Positions 24,110 through 35,059 of a stretch of DNA of 64,000 bases are shown piece by piece (the stretch's first letter is position 1; each line of letters starts with the position of its first letter). This stretch comes from Elephas maximus indicus (taxonomy: Eukaryota > Chordata > Mammalia > Proboscidea > Elephantidae). The position numbers and the translations under genes were made by a program. The notes under the pieces were generated by a model, which saw only the letters and a program-made list of their open reading frames with translations, was not told the DNA's origin and searched no databases. The stretch covers positions 16,610,924 to 16,674,923 of the forward strand of contig NC_064823.1 in the NCBI RefSeq assembly GCF_024166365.1, written 5' to 3'.

Positions 24110-24309
24110 AAATCAGGTTTTTGTCCTTGCTGTAGTTCATGCTGAGGTACCGGGTAAAGCGCTTCATAATGTCTTTTATCATTTGATCCATGAATTGCAA
24201 ATGAATTGAATTTTGTGACATTTGGTGGAAAATAACACCAAGGAAGATACGTTTTTCCTTCCCATTTTGTCTCTCCTCTGGACACTTTGAATGATAAAGC
24301 AAGTCCCTG
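24110..24309 (-). CDS. C4orf33: C4orf33 coding exon 4
   Basis: The largest coding exon: 200 nt, entry phase 0, ending two bases into a Phe codon at a 'TT|gtaagt' donor. The translation starts [19 protein letters not shown], continues [18 protein letters not shown] and [19 protein letters not shown], and ends [10 protein letters not shown]. The recalled human exon matches closely (for example [20 protein letters not shown]). The acceptor is a TAGCAG tandem, so use of the second AG would drop only the first Gln. The orthologue in human retains that Gln, so the first AG is chosen. Confidence 0.94.
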
Positions 24310-24415
24310 CTACAAAAATGACATGTGAAACACAGTAGGTAAATTCAGACTTATACTTTAAATATATAAATACTTGGGCACTTAAGAACTTTGTCTCATG
24401 TTTTTATTTACTCAC
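24310..24415 (-). other. C4orf33 intron 3 (106 nt)
   Basis: A very short phase-0 intron with a 'gtgagt' donor and a 'tttttgtag' acceptor. It is free of repeats, which fits a size constraint, though small introns also escape insertion by chance. Confidence 0.85.
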
Positions 24416-24467
24416 TTTCCATACATTTCTTCTTCCAGAGAGTAAAAGCACCAAATGCTGTCCATGG
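24416..24467 (-). CDS. C4orf33: C4orf33 coding exon 3
   Basis: This 52-nt exon has a 'attttgacag' acceptor and an 'AAA|gtgagt' donor. The first base completes a Pro codon and the rest encodes HGQHLVLLLSGRRNVWK, identical to the human segment as recalled. It is far too short to appear as an open frame of its own. Phase in and out agrees with both neighbours. Confidence 0.92.
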
Positions 24468-25993
24468 CTGTCAAAATTAAAATTCCTCATGAATGTATGA
24501 CAGATAGAACTATTTTCTTCCCCATCCTTCATATCTGGAATGTGTGTGCTCGTAACTAAATTTCCAAATAACCAAAAGATACTTGGGTAATTAAAGGAGG
24601 AGTTTGAGTGTTCAATTATTTAGAAATAATGCCTTTGGGCTTATCATTTTCCAAACAAGGGCGTCTATTTGTGACAACTGCGGTCAAATGTATAAAGCTA
24701 CACATGCTTAAACTTCTTCTATATTCTTTAAATAAAAAATTATACAAACTGCTTCATTTAGCTAGATGATGCAAAGTATGAAAAAGGGGAGGAAAAATGT
24801 TATGTTATTTGGAGTTTACATTAAAACTGTTTAAAAAACCAAAAGGAAGTTGACACCGATTTCCACATCTGAATTCAATAAGTTTACTAAAGGTTATTTC
24901 TGCAGGAAAGCTATCTTTCAGCTCATTAGAAAATCCAAAACATAGACTAAGAACTAGTCATCAGGCTAAATATTTTAATTTGTCTTTATTCTCTCATACA
25001 ATAGTCCTTCCTCAACCTGCCTGCCTCTTGTGTTTTCCTGCTCTCTACTATTAGTTCAGACACTGATGTCACCTTTTCAAAAAAAAAATCACAATAGAGC
25101 CTCAAAAAGGAAACTACCAGTAAGAGTGCATAATTGGGATTAGCCAGGGCAGTAAGAATCAAAGGGTTGAAAGTACTTACATGAAATAAATGTGCTGTCT
25201 CCAGAAAAGACGATACCTAAACATTTCTACAGGATGGCCTTTTGTGTTTTTCGAGGATTTCCTTCATGAAACTATTCTAACATATGAAAAGAGTGTATCC
25301 TTTTCCTTTTTTTTTGAGTAAGAGCAAAAGCCTTCTGATTGTTTTTACTGTTGTTATGCAGCCTTAAAGAATAACCTAAAAGCAAAACCAAATCAAACCA
25401 AACCCATTGCCACTGAGCAATTCCGACTCATAGTGACCCTACAGGACAGAGTAGAACTGCCCCATAGGGTTTCCAAGGAGCAAGAGGCTGGTGGCTTTTA
25501 ACCACTGCACCACCAGGGCTCCAAAATTTATATACTCTTCATAAAATTCCCTAAAAGAATCATTTTAAAAAACTAGTTCAATTCTTTATATCTATATTTG
25601 TCACTGTATTTCTGAACTAAAAAAAAAAATTCTCTGAACTAGTATACAGTAATACAAATTTACAGAGTAAATAATGAGGGGAAAGAGTATTGATCTATAA
25701 TAATTTTTCATTTTGCAGAAAAATTCTCATCAAGTTTACTAGAAAACAAAACCCATCAGTGAACTGAAAACAATATCACCGTAACAGTAATACTTATAAA
25801 CATGTAGATTATATAAATTCTAAATATATACAATACACTTGAAAATAAGGAATTATATAAAAGTATAAAACTCATTAGCATTCTCCCTAGTTAACTGCAA
25901 TTAGCACGTTTTAATTATGACCATGACTTATTACTAAAAAGTAACAGATTGAAATCATGTAGTAACGATTAAGGAAAAATATTTCATACTTAC
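24468..25993 (-). other. C4orf33 intron 2
   Basis: This 1526-nt intron is mostly AT-rich and otherwise unannotated, with one reverse AfroSINE at about 25383-25525. Donor 'gtaagt' and acceptor 'gacag' fit the consensus. Confidence 0.8.
25383..25525 (-). mobile_element. AfroSINE copy in C4orf33 intron 2
   Basis: 'aaacccattgccactgagc' and 'attccgactcatagtgaccc' form the tail complement; 'taaccactgcaccaccaggg' is the head complement. It is slightly deleted between 'gagcaagagg' and 'ctggtggc'. It lies in the same orientation as the gene. Confidence 0.9.
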
Positions 25994-26054
25994 GGACAAA
26001 GTTCAACTTCTAAATACTGCTCAGTTCTGTCATTCAAGAAAAATGCTTCGACAA
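25994..26054 (-). CDS. C4orf33: C4orf33 coding exon 2
   Basis: This 61-nt exon has a 'ttttcaaaag' acceptor and a 'CC|gtaagt' donor. The first two bases complete a Val codon from exon 1; then it encodes VEAFFLNDRTEQYLEVELC plus two bases of Pro. The recalled human peptide differs by one residue here (NDITEQ against NDRTEQ). The acceptor's polypyrimidine tract is weak, the least typical splice signal in the gene. Confidence 0.91.
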
Positions 26055-26339
26055 CTTTTGAAAACAGAGAAATGACATATTAATAAATTTTATTTTGCTG
26101 CAACAGTAATTTACTTTTTAGAATATAAAGTGAATTAACTATTTTAAATTGCAGTTCTTTTCCCAACAGGAAAATAGACAAAGAAAATACATAGGCATTG
26201 CCTTGAAAATAAATATATAGAAAGAAATCATTAATTTTCTCCCACATTAGACTGCCATAAATAAAAAGATGAATAAAACCTAGTGATGATGTGGTTGTAA
26301 AGAAATCCACATTGCCACAAAGATACGCTTTGAGCCAGT

Positions 26340-27110
26340 TATCTTCTAGGAATTTATCCCACGGAAATAACCAGACAACTGGGATAAGAGGTAAGCATGA
26401 TGCTGTTCATCAATGTCTTGCTAAAAAACAGGAAATGATCTAAGTGATTGGCAGTAGGAGAACTGTTAAATAAACTATGGGACATCCACGCAATGGAACA
26501 CAGTGCAGCCATTAAAATCAAAGACACAGTTAAATATCTGTTCACATGGAAAGATATTTATGATATTCAATAAGCAGGCTGCAGAACAGTAATCAGATAT
26601 ACGTGCAATCAAAATGTGTAGGTGTGCCTGTGTTTAGATGTCTGCAAAATGTGCACTAAAATGGTAAGACTGGTTAAGTGTGTGGGATACAGGGAGGTAG
26701 TCTTTCTTTTCTTATTTATGATTTCCTGGAATTTTGAGCATGAGTTATTTTTTAAAATTGATTATGAAAGCAATACATGTTTCTTGTAAAAAAATTTAAA
26801 CAATACAAAAATATATTAAGTAAAATGTCAAAGTTGTTCTCTTCCTGCCTTGGTCTAAAATCAGCCAGAATTTTTCCTATGCTTCTACAAATTATTTTAA
26901 TGACATAGATTTAAAAATTTTTTTTTGGAATCATGCTTTCCTACAACTTGCTTTTTTCACAAAAATCTTTCCAGCACATAAATACCTTATTCTTTTTAAT
27001 GAATGCACAGTATTATTCTATAGAATATTGTCATAATTTACTGACCTAACCCATATTGGTACACATTTACATTGTTTCCAATTTTCCATGCTATTTTCAT
27101 AAAATAAAAT
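26340..27110. mobile_element. Two old L1M fragments in opposite orientation
   Basis: At 26340-26620 sense L1 3' ORF2 is seen: 'gttaaataaactatgggac', 'atccacgcaatggaacac', 'cagtgcagccattaaaat'. At about 26940-27110 the antisense form occurs: 'cagtattattctatagaat', 'acattgtttccaattttcc'. The junction near 26700 is unresolved. Confidence 0.6.
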
Positions 27111-27399
27111 AGCTAAGATACAGACATCAATCCATCAACAACTCAGAGAGTCTTACTGTCCCTTTCTAAATCTTTTATCTAAACAAATTAGGATGTCTTC
27201 TGATTTCTAGTCTCCATTATCACCTTACAAACATTTTTGCAGCTTTTCTGTATTAAGCACTATATCGGATTCTCAGGTATATTCACTAGCTTATAATCTA
27301 ATCAGTAGTACACAAAAGTGGGAATGTCAATAAAATCGCCAAGATAGAGGGATGTATGGGTTGCTAGGTGACAAAAAGAAAACAGACAACGCTCAAAAG

Positions 27400-28000
27400 T
27401 GGTTCAAGGAAAGTTTCCTGGAGAAGGTGTTCCCTAAGCTCCATCCTGAAAGATCAGTTGGAACTGGGTGAAGGAAGCTGATGGAAGGGCATTCCAGTAG
27501 GGGGTACAGCATAATCAAAGGTGAACCAAAACACCAAACCCGTTGCTGTCGAGTCAATTCCAACTCATAGCAACCCTATAGTGACCCTATACGGCGTAGT
27601 GGTTAAGAACTATGGCTGCTAACCAAAAGGTCGGCAGTTCGAATCCATCAGGCACTCCTTGGAAACCATATGGGGCAGTTCTACTCTGTTCTATAGGGTC
27701 GCTATGAGTAAATGAAGGTAGCAACTAGGAAATATCATGGCTTGTTTAGGAAACTGCACACAGTTCAGTCTTCCTAGGCAAACCTTTCAGCACAGGAAGA
27801 GGTGGTGATTCTCTGCAGAGAGAACAAGGAGCCAGCTCATGGAAAATCTTGTATACAGATTATACTAAGAAGGGTAAAACATATCCTACAAAAGTTTTTA
27901 GGTAGTTGAATGACAAGTCCAAATTTTCATTTTAGATAAATCACTCTGGCTTCTAAGTGAAGGATGGACCTAAGGGCAAAAAGACTAGTTAGGAGGCAAT
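27400..28000 (+). mobile_element. Ancient interspersed repeat, split by SINE
   Basis: 'ttcctggagaaggtgttcc', 'gaagggcattccagtagg', then after a SINE insertion 'ttttagataaatcactctgg'. Similar text occurs at 30450-30770 and 56500-56660, so this is one old repeat family, possibly LINE2-related; I am not sure of the name. Confidence 0.45.
27518..27717. mobile_element. AfroSINE fold-back pair
   Basis: A short reverse SINE tail (27518-27590, 'gttgctgtcgagtcaattcc') runs directly into a forward SINE lacking its first bases (27590-27717, 'gtagtggttaagaactatgg', 'gtcggcagttcgaatccatc', 'gggtcgctatgagt'). The forward copy lost the end of its tail. Confidence 0.85.
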
Positions 28001-28295
28001 GAAGGCCTATCCTACAGTGGGGATGGTGGGGATGAAGAAGAGGGATTGAATTAGGGAAATATTTAGGAAGCAAAACTGGTAGGACTTAGTAAATAAATTC
28101 AAATATAGAAAATGAGGGAGAAGCGTATCTTGAAAAGATTTCACATTTCTGGACTTGATGATGTCATGTACTGTTAGTGCTATTGATTGAGATTGGGCAA
28201 ACAGGCAAAGAAGCAGCTTTGTGAGAAAAGCGCTTGTCTTCAGTTTCGGATTTGTTGAGTCTGCTGCCAGTACCACCCCCAAGCCCATAAGTCAC

Positions 28296-28365
28296 ATTGG
28301 TGTAGGTACAAGTAGGAAACTGATATACTGATGTGTATCAGTTTCCTACTTGTACCTACACCAAT
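28296..28365. repeat. Perfect inverted repeat, 30-bp arms, 10-nt loop
   Basis: Arm 1 (28296-28325) starts 'attggtgtaggtac' and arm 2 (28336-28365) is its exact reverse complement, ending 'gtacctacaccaat'. The loop 28326-28335 is 'tactgatgtg'. It lies in C4orf33 intron 1. Confidence 0.97.
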
Positions 28366-29254
28366 AGGTAGAGAGTGGAGATGTAGATTTGACAGTCAAC
28401 ATCATGTTAAAACAAAAATTACCCTGGAAAGCACCCGGACAAGGAAGAAGAATAAAAGCAAGCTAGCTAGACTATAAGCACCTTCACCCAGGTCCGCACC
28501 TCTTTGGGTAAGAGATATAAAAAACAAGAAGAAAAATGAAAGTTAAAAGCAGACATTGATCATCTCGGGTGTGTTATTTCACTATCATTCCCCAACTGAT
28601 GAAGAAGATTAAAATATAATGTATTCAACTCAAGTGTGAAACTGAATCAAACAATTAAAAAGAAACTAAAAGAGATACTTGTAAAATAAGGATGGGAAAT
28701 GCCCATTTTGGTTTATGTAATCACAAGTAATTATTGTATTCTGGTACATAAAATAAATTAATTATTAATAATTACTATCTGCTCCTATTGAGATTCCATT
28801 TGAGAACTACAGAAAATGTTGAGATATAAATGTCCAAAGGGGGCAAGCCATGAATTAAATTGCTTTATTTTCTATAAACTAGCATGTAGTATTTTTAATT
28901 ATTAATTTTGGTAATTATAATATAAAAATTAATTTTAGTAATTATATGACAGTACAAATCAAATCAGAAGTGTCATTTTCCTGATATATTACACAAGCTA
29001 AGGTATGGACGCTTTGTGGCCATGAATAATCCCCTAACACTTGTGCTTTACTGGTTTCTCTGCTACTTTATTAGTTAGAACTAAAGTATATTTTCACTGA
29101 AAGATCAAAAGATGCCATTCAGCAATCAAACTTTTCCAAACTATAAAATAAATAGTATTATTTTTAATATTACTAAACATACTTTTTTTGTTTTTAAAGA
29201 TTCAGTAGAATCATTTGGTTTTTTATTCTCTCAAAGCATTTTCTGCATATAAAT

Positions 29255-30192
29255 TGTCACACTGTGAGCATACAGGAGTGTGACTTCTCAACGAAAGATA
29301 TCGTTGCTAATGTCAGATGGATCTTGGCTAAAAGCAAAGAATACCAGAAAGATGTTTACCTGTGTTTTATCGACTATGCAACGACATTTGACTGTGTGGA
29401 TTATAACAAACTGGATAACATCATGAAGAAAGGGAATCCCAGAACACTTAATCATGCTCATGGTGAACCCATACATAGACCAAAAAGCAGTCGTTTGAAC
29501 AGAACATGGGGATATCACATGGTTTAAAAATTGGGAAAAGTGTGCGTAAGTGTTGTGTCCTTTCACCATACTTATTCAATCTGTATGCTGAGCAAATAAT
29601 CTGAGAAGCTGGACTATATGAAGAAGAACAGGGCATCAGGATGGGAGGAAGACTCATAAACAACCTGCGATATAAAGATGACACAACCTTGCTTGCTGAA
29701 AGTGAAGAGGACTTGAAGCACTTACTGATGAAGACCAAGGACCATGGCCTTTAGTATGGATTACACTTCAACATAAAGAAAACAAAAATCCTCACAACTG
29801 CACCAATAAGCAACATCATGATAAATGGAGAAAATACTGTAGCACTTGTGAAGGATACTGAATATTCATGGACTTCCAGAAGAACGAAGAAATCTGTCTT
29901 GGAAGAGTGCTCCTTAGGAGAGAAGATGGTGAGACTTCATCTCAAGTACTTTGGACATGTTATCAGAATGGACCAGTCCCTAGAGAAGGATATCATGCTT
30001 GGTAAGGTAGAGAAAAAAAAAAAAAAAGCGAAAAAGAGGAAGATGCTTGATGAGATGGATTGATTCAGTGGCTACAACAATGGGCTCAAACATAGCAACC
30101 GTTTTGAGGATGGTACAGGACCAGGCAGTGTTTTATTCTGTTGCTATGAGTTGGAACTGACTCAGGGGCACCTAACAACAACAACAATAACT
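29255..30192 (+). mobile_element. RTE LINE, 5'-truncated, about 0.9 kb
   Basis: Plus-strand RTE ORF and tail. The early peptide includes WILAKSKEYQKDVYLCFIDY, typical of the RT domain; later 'ggagcactttggacatgtt'-type and 'tagagaaggatatcatgct' blocks precede the tail '(caa)n' at 30175-30192. A C-terminal frame at 29818-30063 includes LKYFGHVIRMDQSLEKDI and a short lysine-rich expansion from a run of A. An internal deletion is evident near 29850. Antisense to C4orf33. Confidence 0.9.
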
Positions 30193-30449
30193 CATTGTAT
30201 TTTAATTCCTTGTATACCAGTATTTGAGTCCTACAGAATTTGAACTCATTTCTAGATCTACAAAATAAGAGAGATACTGCTGAGTGAAAAAAAGGGTTCC
30301 TATGCTCAGAAAGATAATTTATTGAAGAGGTAAGCCATACACACCTAACAGTACAGTTTTGTATTAAAAAAGGAACCGTATTTCTAACACATGACAAATT
30401 AACATTGACAAATCTAATGTTATACAAATATTAAAAAAAAAAATAGTAT

Positions 30450-30770
30450 GGACTGAAAAAAGTCAACAAAGACTTCTTTGAAGAAGTGGGACCTGAATTA
30501 GATCTCAAACTATGTGCATTCAAGGCAGGGGGGATAGAATGAGAAATGGTACCTGAGTGAGAATAAGCATGGTTGGACCATTAGCCTTTCAGAAGTTAAG
30601 AACTTTTGGTTGAGTACCATATGACCCAATTCAGGAGTACCCTGAAAGCTTATAGGAAGGGTGTGGACTTTATCCTCAGGGATAGAAATGGTTTGTAATC
30701 TGCAGAATGGCATCATGAAAACAGGATATTACAAAGATGAATCTGCTAGTTTAATTAGCATATACTAGAA
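30450..30770 (+). mobile_element. Ancient interspersed repeat
   Basis: 'tgtggactttatcctcagg' and 'cttctttgaagaagtggga' match the pattern of the repeat at 27400-28000. Family name uncertain. Confidence 0.35.
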
Positions 30771-31261
30771 GGGGGATCATATAGCAAACCTGAAACTGTA
30801 ATTTCACAACATGTCTCTCTTAGCCTTAATTGCATATGTGAGATTACTTGTCAGTATAAAGAAAAAACATTTCACACTGAAGATGATGTTTCTATAAGTA
30901 AAACACCCCAGAACTTTCACAAAGAAGGTTTATAAGGTTAGAGTGACAATTTGACGGTATGTGAAAGACAAAGCCTCAATGCTGAACTCCTCCTAAAATA
31001 GGTAACAGAAGAACAAAATATGGCAGCAATCTAAAAATCTGGATTTGTAATTGTCATTTTTCACTGTTCTAGCTATACAGTTGAAGTCACATAGATAATG
31101 GATAAAAAGTCAGAATGAGAGATTGGTAGGAAATATCAGAAACTGCACATGTCAGTTGCTCAGAAGCACTCACTTCCTAACAGCAAGATAAAATAATAGT
31201 TCTGTGAGAGGTTATTATAAAAAGATTTATGCTTGCAATAAAATACAGTACTTCCACTCAC

Positions 31262-31442
31262 CTTCATAATCCCACAGTTCATTGAAAGGCTTTCCTGGTT
31301 CTCCAAGTGGGTCCGGAGGATCATTGAAAAATGGAGCACTTACTTCCATCATCACTCCGCTGTCACCTGGACTCAGTCTGACTAACACTGGCTCATGCTG
31401 CACTGGAAAACCATCCCAAGTGTGTTCGATTTTAAAATCCAT
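31262..31442 (-). CDS. C4orf33: C4orf33 coding exon 1 (start codon)
   Basis: The exon begins exactly at the ATG, after a good 'tttattcttcag' acceptor, so the preceding exon is entirely 5'UTR. It encodes [20 protein letters not shown], then [19 protein letters not shown] and [20 protein letters not shown] followed by Glu. It ends one base into the next codon at an 'AAG|gtgagt' donor that matches the consensus completely. The human start as recalled ([19 protein letters not shown]) settles both gene identity and start choice. The apparent open frame past the donor to 31227 is intron. Confidence 0.95.
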
Positions 31443-31779
31443 CTGAAGAATAAAGGAAAAAACACATTAAAACAAACCCTGTGACAGCATACAAATTTTT
31501 CCTTTGGTTAGAAGAAAATGAAATTAAAATTGTAATGCAAATAGCAGGTAAGAAGGCAGTAGGGTGACAAGAACATAGTGCTGGGAGTCCAGAGGCCGTT
31601 ATGTTGTGGAAAACCATGGACTCTGAGATCCACTGTAAAATAGGTCTTGGACTCTAAAATCTTTAAGATTGTAAGTCTAGATTCAGCTCTAACTCTGTTG
31701 TAAAGACTGCATCGAAATCATAAAAGAAAAAAATTATAATCAAGTCTCCTACATAAATTGTTAGTCAAATTACTACAAC

Positions 31780-31836
31780 TACAGGTACCACGCCATGAGT
31801 TGGAATTGACTCAATGGTGAGTTTTTTTTTTTTTTG
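31780..31836 (+). mobile_element. SINE tail fragment
   Basis: 'accacgccatgagttggaat' followed by 'tgactcaatggtgag' and a run of T is the 3' end of an AfroSINE; the tRNA-like head is missing. Confidence 0.65.
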
Positions 31837-32217
31837 GTTTATAGGCACCATGAGCTTATATGTCATCCTTTGTAAAGGATGCATGGTTTCTCAATTACTG
31901 GATTCTCTGGGAATCAAGATCTTTATAATAAACTCAAAGGATAAAAAAAAAAAAAACCTCCATAAATCAGCTGAAGCTGTGCTGTCAACACCTATTCTTT
32001 TGGCTAAAAACCTTTTCTTCGGGGGATGGGGTAGTGGGTTAATCATTTGAAAGTTCGTAGAAAGTTAACAGGGTTAGCAGAGTTGAATTTTGTCTTCCTT
32101 GGTCACAGGGCATATACTTGCATTGCATTTTCAATTTTTGGTATTTCAAGTGTTGAATAACCACTTGCTTGGTTAATTCCTTCTACCCAATTAAAAAACA
32201 GGAACATTCTGTCCAAG

Positions 32218-32362
32218 GGCAGAGTGTAATTTTGACTTTAGTTGTATAAAATGACTTTAGTTTCTTATTGGAATAACAAATTTGCTATTTATTTTTTATC
32301 TTACTTGAAGAACATGCATGTCAATCTAAATGTAATATTTATAATGAAATTAATATAAAAAG
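32218..32362 (+). repeat. Dispersed duplicate, copy 1
   Basis: About 145 bp is repeated in the same orientation at 34534-34684. Shared words include 'gcaga.tgtaattttg.cttta', 'ataaaatgactttagtttct' and 'aaattaat.taaaa'. Not a repeat I recognise. Confidence 0.8.
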
Positions 32363-32489
32363 TAAATCTACATCGTTTAACCTTTGAAATAGACTAAATA
32401 CATTTGAAATAAGTAGTATTTGCATTTTACAATGTTCCTGTAAATATTAAATGGAAGAGCAGAGTATTATGTTAATAAAATTAGTTTTG

Positions 32490-32650
32490 TTGAACACTGT
32501 GGATCAGGTATTTTATAAACATCATCTCATTGAATCTTACAACAAGGTGCAGGGGAACTACTATTATCCTCATTACCAATGAAGAAACGGACTTGTCCAA
32601 GGTTGTGTGACTGGCAGATCCAGAAACTGGACAAACGCCAGTCGTGATTT
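32490..32650 (-). mobile_element. MIR SINE (antisense)
   Basis: 'catctcattgaatcttacaa', 'tactattatcctcatta', 'gaagaaacggacttgtcca' and 'ggttgtgtgactggcaga' follow the reverse MIR consensus order. Confidence 0.8.
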
Positions 32651-32919
32651 CCCAGATGAAGACATTTCAGGCATCTGTACAGAAATGAAAAATTATACTA
32701 GGTCCTTATGGTTTGTCCAGAAGGCAATTCTGAGTTAGTACCTGATGATATTGCCAAACTTTAGCTTCCCTTATCAGAAGTCTTGATTTACGTTGTTTTT
32801 GTTGAAAGTGATGAAGTTACTGAATTTTGAATGAATTCAATTCAATTAATATTTATTGAGTGTCAACTGTATGCCTAGCAGTGGAAAATCCAAATAGGTA
32901 AGCTCTGTGTCACATACCA

Positions 32920-33087
32920 AAACCAAACCAAACTCATTGTCATCAAATCGATTCCAACTCACAGCAACCCTACAGGACAGAGTAGAACTGCCTCACTGGG
33001 CTTCAAAGGAGCGGCTGGTGCATTTGAACCACCGACCTTTTGGTTAGCAGCCAAGTACTTAATCATTGCACCACCAAGGCCCCTCTG
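32920..33087 (-). mobile_element. AfroSINE copy
   Basis: 'catcaaatcgattccaactc' tail complement to 'ttaatcattgcaccaccaag' head complement. Confidence 0.9.
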
Positions 33088-33477
33088 TGTCAAATAAGGA
33101 ATATAATTTCTAAAATCCTTTTTCTAAGGTATGCAGCTTTTCCTAACTTTCACTACATGCTAAGAAGTTTTAATAGATAACCTCTACAATTAAAAAAAAA
33201 AGAGCTTTGGCTATGCAACCCCTTTGTAGAAAACAGCATTTCAGAAAAGAGTACGTTCAGCAATTCGTATTCTTCATTATTGAAGTAAATTCAGTGAGAG
33301 ATAAAACTGACTAATTGATTCTTTCATCCCTTGATTTAGTTGCATTATAAGTTAGCGAAGTTGGATTAAATACAACATTATAAATAAATCCTTAGAAGTT
33401 TCTCGGTAAGGTATGTGACTCTGTAGGGTGAGTGATTCAGGAGCAAGGCAGGAGTCAGTGACCACTGATACAATTAG

Positions 33478-33525
33478 ATAAACCGAAAAAGCCCATTTCC
33501 ATTCAGTCGATTCTGACGAAGCACT
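33478..33525 (-). mobile_element. SINE tail fragment
   Basis: 'gcccatttccattcagtcg' followed by 'attctgacgaagc' is a diverged reverse AfroSINE tail only. Confidence 0.55.
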
Positions 33526-34533
33526 TCAAGCAACCACAGATTTTCCAAACGTTCAAAGGCTTCACTTCCGTGTGATGTAAGGCAGCTATTTACTAAAGAG
33601 ACTAAGACTAATCCTGTAAGAACTGTTACTTTAAATACAGTAGTAATTACATATTTTTGCAAAATGGCAAAATGGAGCAGTTGAAAAACTATAGAATATT
33701 TATCAAGTATAAGTTTTCATATTCTCTATTTTAAAACAATTCAAAGACAATTAGTTCTTAGTGTTTCACTTTTAAAATCACACAGTCCTCGATTTGCCTG
33801 GAACAAAATGTCTCGATATAAGTTTCTTTTTTTAAGGTGAAACATCAAGGGGCATGCTACAAACATAAACATATAACCCCCTACCCCATATTTTGATATT
33901 AATATTATAAATACCCTCTTCAGCATATAAAAGAAATAAGAAAAAACAAGATGTTAGAAATGCTGATTAACTCTTATTCTGACACCAATTGGCTTAGAGA
34001 ATATGCTATTCTCCTAACTTTGAGTTTGACAATCCTGGTGAAATATAACTCAGCTGTGAAGTTTTGGCACGTTCACCCATTCTTCATGCAACCACCATAT
34101 CCACAAAAATGCTGCATGCATTATGAAGATTCCTATCCTAAGCAGTGGGTCTCCATTAAGGACGTTTCCACTCCTAGTTCTTTCAGGCAACTGCGTCTAT
34201 GTCTAAATGTAATAAAACCATATCCAGTGACATGCTTCTAACAGTGGGCTGCCACTTCCACGCACACACAGTGGGTCTCATGGTCAGAGTGGGTTGTGCT
34301 TTATAGGTTTCAAATTGCTTGAAAATGCAGTATTATCTGGAAGGTAAGAATAAAAGATAAAAGCAGAGAAATCCTGTTGAGAATACATGGTGGTGGTACC
34401 CTACGCCTTTGTACTGGCTCCTTCTGCCTTTCCCCTTAAGGTTTCTTGGAGCATTGTCTGAAAATTATTGCAAGAAATATTGACTGGACTTCCACTAGCG
34501 GTGGATTAATGCCATGGCTGATATACCCCTGGG

Positions 34534-34684
34534 CAGAATGTAATTTTGGCTTTACTTATTATATAAAATGACTTTAGTTTCTTATCGGAATGACAAACTT
34601 GTTATTTATTATTTATGTTGCTTAAAGAACACTTGTGTCAATTAAGCGTGGATAATATTTATAACGAAATTAATCTAAAAGATA
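34534..34684 (+). repeat. Dispersed duplicate, copy 2
   Basis: Direct-orientation partner of 32218-32362, with scattered substitutions and small indels. It ends just before the SINE-free segment preceding 34772. Confidence 0.8.
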
Positions 34685-34771
34685 CAGTCCTGCCCACTAG
34701 CTTACAACCTAGTCTGAATATAACATGCCCCCAAAGAGAGACGACTGATTCTCCCCTCAAACCCTGGAGAT

Positions 34772-34938
34772 ACTTAAAAACCCAAAACCCGCTGCCGTCG
34801 AGTTGATTCCGACTCATAACGACCCTATAGGACAGAGTAGAACTGCCCCATACGGTTTCCAAGGAGCACCTCGTGGATTCAAACTGCTGACATTTTGGTT
34901 AGCAGCCGTAGCTCTTAACCACTATGCTACCAGGAAGA
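34772..34938 (-). mobile_element. AfroSINE copy
   Basis: 'cgctgccgtcgagttgattc' tail complement to 'taaccactatgctaccagga' head complement; little diverged. Confidence 0.92.
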
Positions 34939-35059
34939 TACTTAGTAAACAAATAATAGCCTTTATAAGGATCAGCACAAAGCTGGTTCCTATGAGGCCA
35001 AACTTAAAAAGGTTCCAAATGTCCAACTTTTCCGAGCTGCTGTACCACTCCAGCATCTT

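Larger units (their letters stand above)
26055..31261 (-). other. C4orf33 intron 1 (between coding exons 1 and 2)
   Basis: This 5207-nt intron starts 'gtgagt'. It holds old L1 pieces (26340-27110), an ancient repeat (27400-28000) split by a SINE fold-back, a perfect 30-bp hairpin (28296-28365), a long RTE fragment (29255-30192) and another ancient repeat (30450-30770). No further exon was recognised. Confidence 0.8.
22099..31442 (-). other. C4orf33: C4orf33 coding locus (five coding exons)
   Basis: The gene encodes a UPF0462-family protein whose biochemical function is not established. Five coding exons (181, 61, 52, 200 and 106 nt) join in frame to exactly 600 nt, that is 199 residues plus a TAG stop. 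Introns are 5207, 1526, 106 and 1905 nt, each with GT-AG ends. The ATG falls on the first base of the first coding exon, so the 5'UTR must come from upstream exons; these were not found. The promoter is inferred to be shared with SCLT1 near 55 kb, which makes the locus about 33 kb. Introns carry SINE, RTE and L1 debris. Identity rests on recalled similarity to human C4orf33 across all five exons. The open frame and splice sites look intact, so the gene is probably functional. Confidence 0.93.
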
